DNA of 64,000 nucleotides from Zonotrichia leucophrys gambelii (taxonomy: Eukaryota > Chordata > Aves > Passeriformes > Passerellidae). The stretch's first letter is position 1, and the number at the start of each line of letters is the position of its first letter. The stretch is taken from assembly GCF_028769735.1 (NCBI RefSeq), contig NC_088171.1, positions 66,853,216 to 66,917,215 on the forward strand. Reading direction: 5' to 3'. The notes beneath the pieces were generated by a model. It ran no database searches, had not been told where the DNA came from, and saw only the letters and a list, made by a program, of their open reading frames with translations. Positions 61,576 through 64,000 of the stretch are shown here, piece after piece. Both the position numbers and the translations under genes were made by a program.

Positions 61576-62460
61576 TTTAACTAATTTTTTCATATAACTT
61601 CAGTTAGAATTTTCATTATTTGCCCTCTTGGTATATATATTCTTAAGACAAGACCTGGTGCATTTTGCAAACACCTAATGGCCACTCACTCTCATCAAAA
61701 CAGGAATTGGTTTTACCCAACACGAGGCAGAAACCTTTGCCAACTTTATTTTATGTAGAAATTCTAATACTATAAATATTGCTAGGACAAGTGTCACTGC
61801 ACATGGACTGGGTCAGGTAATGAACCTGGTGATTTCATGTAGCAGCTAACACCAGTCATGCAGCTAGCATGGCTCCTAGCATAAGTCTGTGAATTTTAAC
61901 CTACCGTTTGCTAGGACAGGCATAAATTAAAAACTACCCCACACTTGTCCCAAGCAATCAGTTTTGCTGTGCTCAGGGAACTAGATGGCCAAACCATACA
62001 TACAAAAGTGTCCTGAGTTGTCTGGAACAGGTAAACCAAGCACTAACAATAGAATCTGAGAACAAAATCCACTTAGCCTTTACACTGTCATTTTGCCTTA
62101 AACCATGATACTTTGCCAGAAGACAGCATTCCTTCCAGGGCATTTAATGGGATCTCCGCACATGATAATCTGCTGTTGATCTCATAATATGGTTCTGTGT
62201 CTGGGTGTATTAACAATCACATAAATAAAAGATTCTCTTTTAACATACCGATGAGTATGTAAAAACATAACTTTCTACACTTTTGTATGATTACACTTAC
62301 ATACAAAAGCATTTTAATTGCATTACAAATCAAGATTTACCATGAATATATTGAAAAACATCCAAGCAGTCTCTGTGTTATTTCAAAATTTTTTCTGAAA
62401 TGGTAGAATTTCACAAACTTTAGTGTGAGGTTTGCAGTGGTACCAAAGTGAGATTCTTAC
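61576..62460. other. Non-coding stretch
   Basis: No recognised gene or repeat. Confidence 0.5.
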
Positions 62461-62578
62461 TTCAAAACCATGCAGCTGCCTCTCCTATCTTGAGCTGCTG
62501 AGTAGCATGGATTTGACTCAGTTTCATTTGTTTTTGAAGATTTCCTAAAAACACTTGCCTAGTGCATTTCTCCATCTC
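62461..62578 (-). other. Exon-like segment (118 bp) with strong splice signals, minus strand
   Basis: On the minus strand a good acceptor (GTCAAAATTACTCAG) and a consensus donor (TTTTGAA then GTAAGA) bound 118 bp. One frame reads EMEKCTRQVFLGNLQKQ and continues KLSQIHATQQLKIGEAAAWF, but it ends in TGA two bases before the donor. It could therefore be a non-coding RNA exon, an exon carrying a premature stop, or chance. No family recognised. Confidence 0.3.
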
Positions 62579-62972
62579 CTGAGTAATTTTGACAAGGGGC
62601 AGGCAAAATATAGGGAATTTTGCATCCTTTCTATAAAGACATTCCATGATGGAGGCGGGGGGGGGAAGGGCTGGACAGAAGAAAATTTTGAATCTGGTAT
62701 TTTTCCCCCTCTGGAAGAGAATTAGACAGTAGAAAAGTCTGAGGCCAAACTTATAAGACTTGCTGAGCACTCCAGAGGAAGGGAGGAGTGAGGAAATGAA
62801 GAAGACTAATGATGACTTTCCAGAAGTATGCTGGTGGACAGAAGCAAATTCCTTCCAAGAAAGGACAAAAACCAACAGTTGCAAATAGCAACAAATTCCA
62901 ATACAAATTCCAATTGTGTGTATATATATATATATAATTTCTCAATTTCTCACAATAAGCATATCTAAACAC
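62579..62972. other. Non-coding stretch with G run and TA repeat
   Basis: A run of nine G at 62657-62665 lies within a G-rich patch, and an alternating TA tract lies at about 62919-62936. Confidence 0.6.
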
Positions 62973-63147
62973 TGAAGCAGTTGCCCAGAGAGGCAGGGAA
63001 CCTTACATCCTGAGAATTTCCAGATCCTTTTCTAAAGTGCCTGAACGTCCTTATCCAAAACTGAACAGGGCAAGCTCAGCAACCTTGAGCCGGAAAGGCT
63101 AAATGACCTCCATAAATTCCCTCCAATCTAAATTTTTGTATGATTCT
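62973..63147 (+). mobile_element. CR1 LINE 3'-end fragment
   Basis: gaagcagttgcccagagagg, then aaaggctaaatgacctccat, then ttccctccaatctaaat and tgtatgattct follow the CR1 end. The family blocks are 'ggttgcccagagaggctg', 'ggactagatgacctcca', 'cccttccaacct' and terminal ATTCT repeats. It is diverged and non-coding. Confidence 0.8.
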
Positions 63148-64000
63148 CCTTTTCCATGTTTACACACTCTCAAAGGGTGATAGTAGGAGTATATGGTCAC
63201 AGGCTCTACAGTCACTGATACAAAAGTTGTGGCTACTGTCACTGATACACACTGTCTACTGTCATCAAAGAAATTGAAGAAAATCAGCCAAAGAGACCAA
63301 ATTACAGACCCCCATAGTAAAAATTATTTCTGCTGTTTGGTGTACAGTAATTATGTCCTCATGCAGAACCAGAAGAAAACTACTTTGGCCTTGGAAAGGA
63401 TATTGCTCTGTATCTTAGAAAATGCAATCACAGCAGGTACAGAGATGGACATTCACTAAAACTAGAAGATGAAAAAAGAATCCATAGTGTGCACATTAAA
63501 GAATTTCAACAACTGTCCTTTCTTATGAAAATATTCACCCCACAGTATTGTCACATCAGCAAAGCTTGTGGTGTCTACTGTACAAGTTGTGACCATCAGA
63601 TACCCAGATCAGAGAGAATCCATTCTGAACTCTGCCATTTTCTTCCACTATTTGACTTCTCTGGATCAGAGGATACATATTGCCCTGGGCTCCATCAAAT
63701 CTGAGTAGTTTGTCTAATATGGACAAATTTCTCCTGGTGACGTGCTGGTAAATGAGACCACAAAACCCATTATTCTATTGAACTCCCATCACATGTGAAT
63801 CCAGATTCACAGAATTAGAAGGGGAAGACATTACTCCAGTTGACCACAGAGCCTCTAGTATGTAAATTAGATTTGCCTAGTTCTGTGCAACAGAGCTATC
63901 AAGTAAACTGGCAAAACATATCATAAGAAACCAAATACAACAGCCTGAAGTAAACTACAGTTGATTTGTCAAACTTTATAAATACAGTTATGTTGACTGA
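63148..64000. other. Non-coding stretch
   Basis: An imperfect repeat of actgtcactgatacac-type words lies at 63210-63256. The words attcacagaattagaagggg near 63806 faintly resemble an antisense CR1 end, too weak to call. Confidence 0.45.

Noticed and set aside
62462..62884. 140-codon minus-strand frame
   Set aside because: As a whole it has no domain. Only its last 118 bp have splice signals, and these are listed as an exon-like segment.
63800..63860. Possible antisense CR1 end
   Set aside because: Only a few short words match. Too weak to separate from chance.
1..64000. tRNA, rRNA or bacterial-type gene content
   Set aside because: No cloverleaf with an internal B-box-type word, no rRNA motif and no long clustered open frames were seen.

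Overview
The window looks like vertebrate, very probably bird (most likely songbird), nuclear DNA. The background is AT-rich and non-coding, there are no bacterial-style operons, and almost all open frames are short chance frames. The recognisable repeats are avian: several CR1 LINE fragments of different ages, a long LTR of a type I know from songbird genomes, a younger LTR nested inside it, and one very old MIR-like SINE piece. The assignment rests on repeat types recalled from memory, not on a search.

Layout. 1-13 kb is AT-rich non-coding DNA with one exon-like segment on the plus strand (2103-2179) and a possible conserved non-coding block near 11.1-11.6 kb. A CR1 fragment lies at 13.3-13.8 kb. 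At 16.4-18.0 kb an old LTR is interrupted by a 534-bp solo LTR flanked by a perfect 6-bp target duplication. 18-26 kb is non-coding apart from a MIR-like fragment. Between 26.1 and 31.8 kb three exon-like segments on the minus strand join in compatible phase. They read as a membrane-spanning helix, then a cysteine-containing linker, then a polar segment, and they are the best protein-coding candidate here. 32-43 kb holds two diverged CR1 pieces, A/C-rich tracts, a recursive-splice-type site and a coding-like minus-strand segment at 39.4-39.6 kb. At 43.3-44.3 kb there are two plus-strand exon-like segments, both phase 1-1. The only CpG-island-like block spans about 46.0-46.9 kb, with a cysteine-rich minus-strand exon candidate near 48.3 kb. 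From 49 kb to the end there are simple repeats, a short perfect hairpin, a raised-GC block of unknown origin (52.5-53.6 kb) and a final CR1 fragment.

Interpretation. The window most likely lies in long introns or intergenic space of one or more genes with large introns. The minus-strand trio could belong to a gene whose promoter is the CpG island, but no first exon linking them was found. I recognise no gene by name. I see no complete protein gene, tRNA, rRNA, CRISPR array or intact retroviral gene, and no convincing new biological system. The novelty candidates are the unidentified exon sets on both strands and the nested LTR structure.
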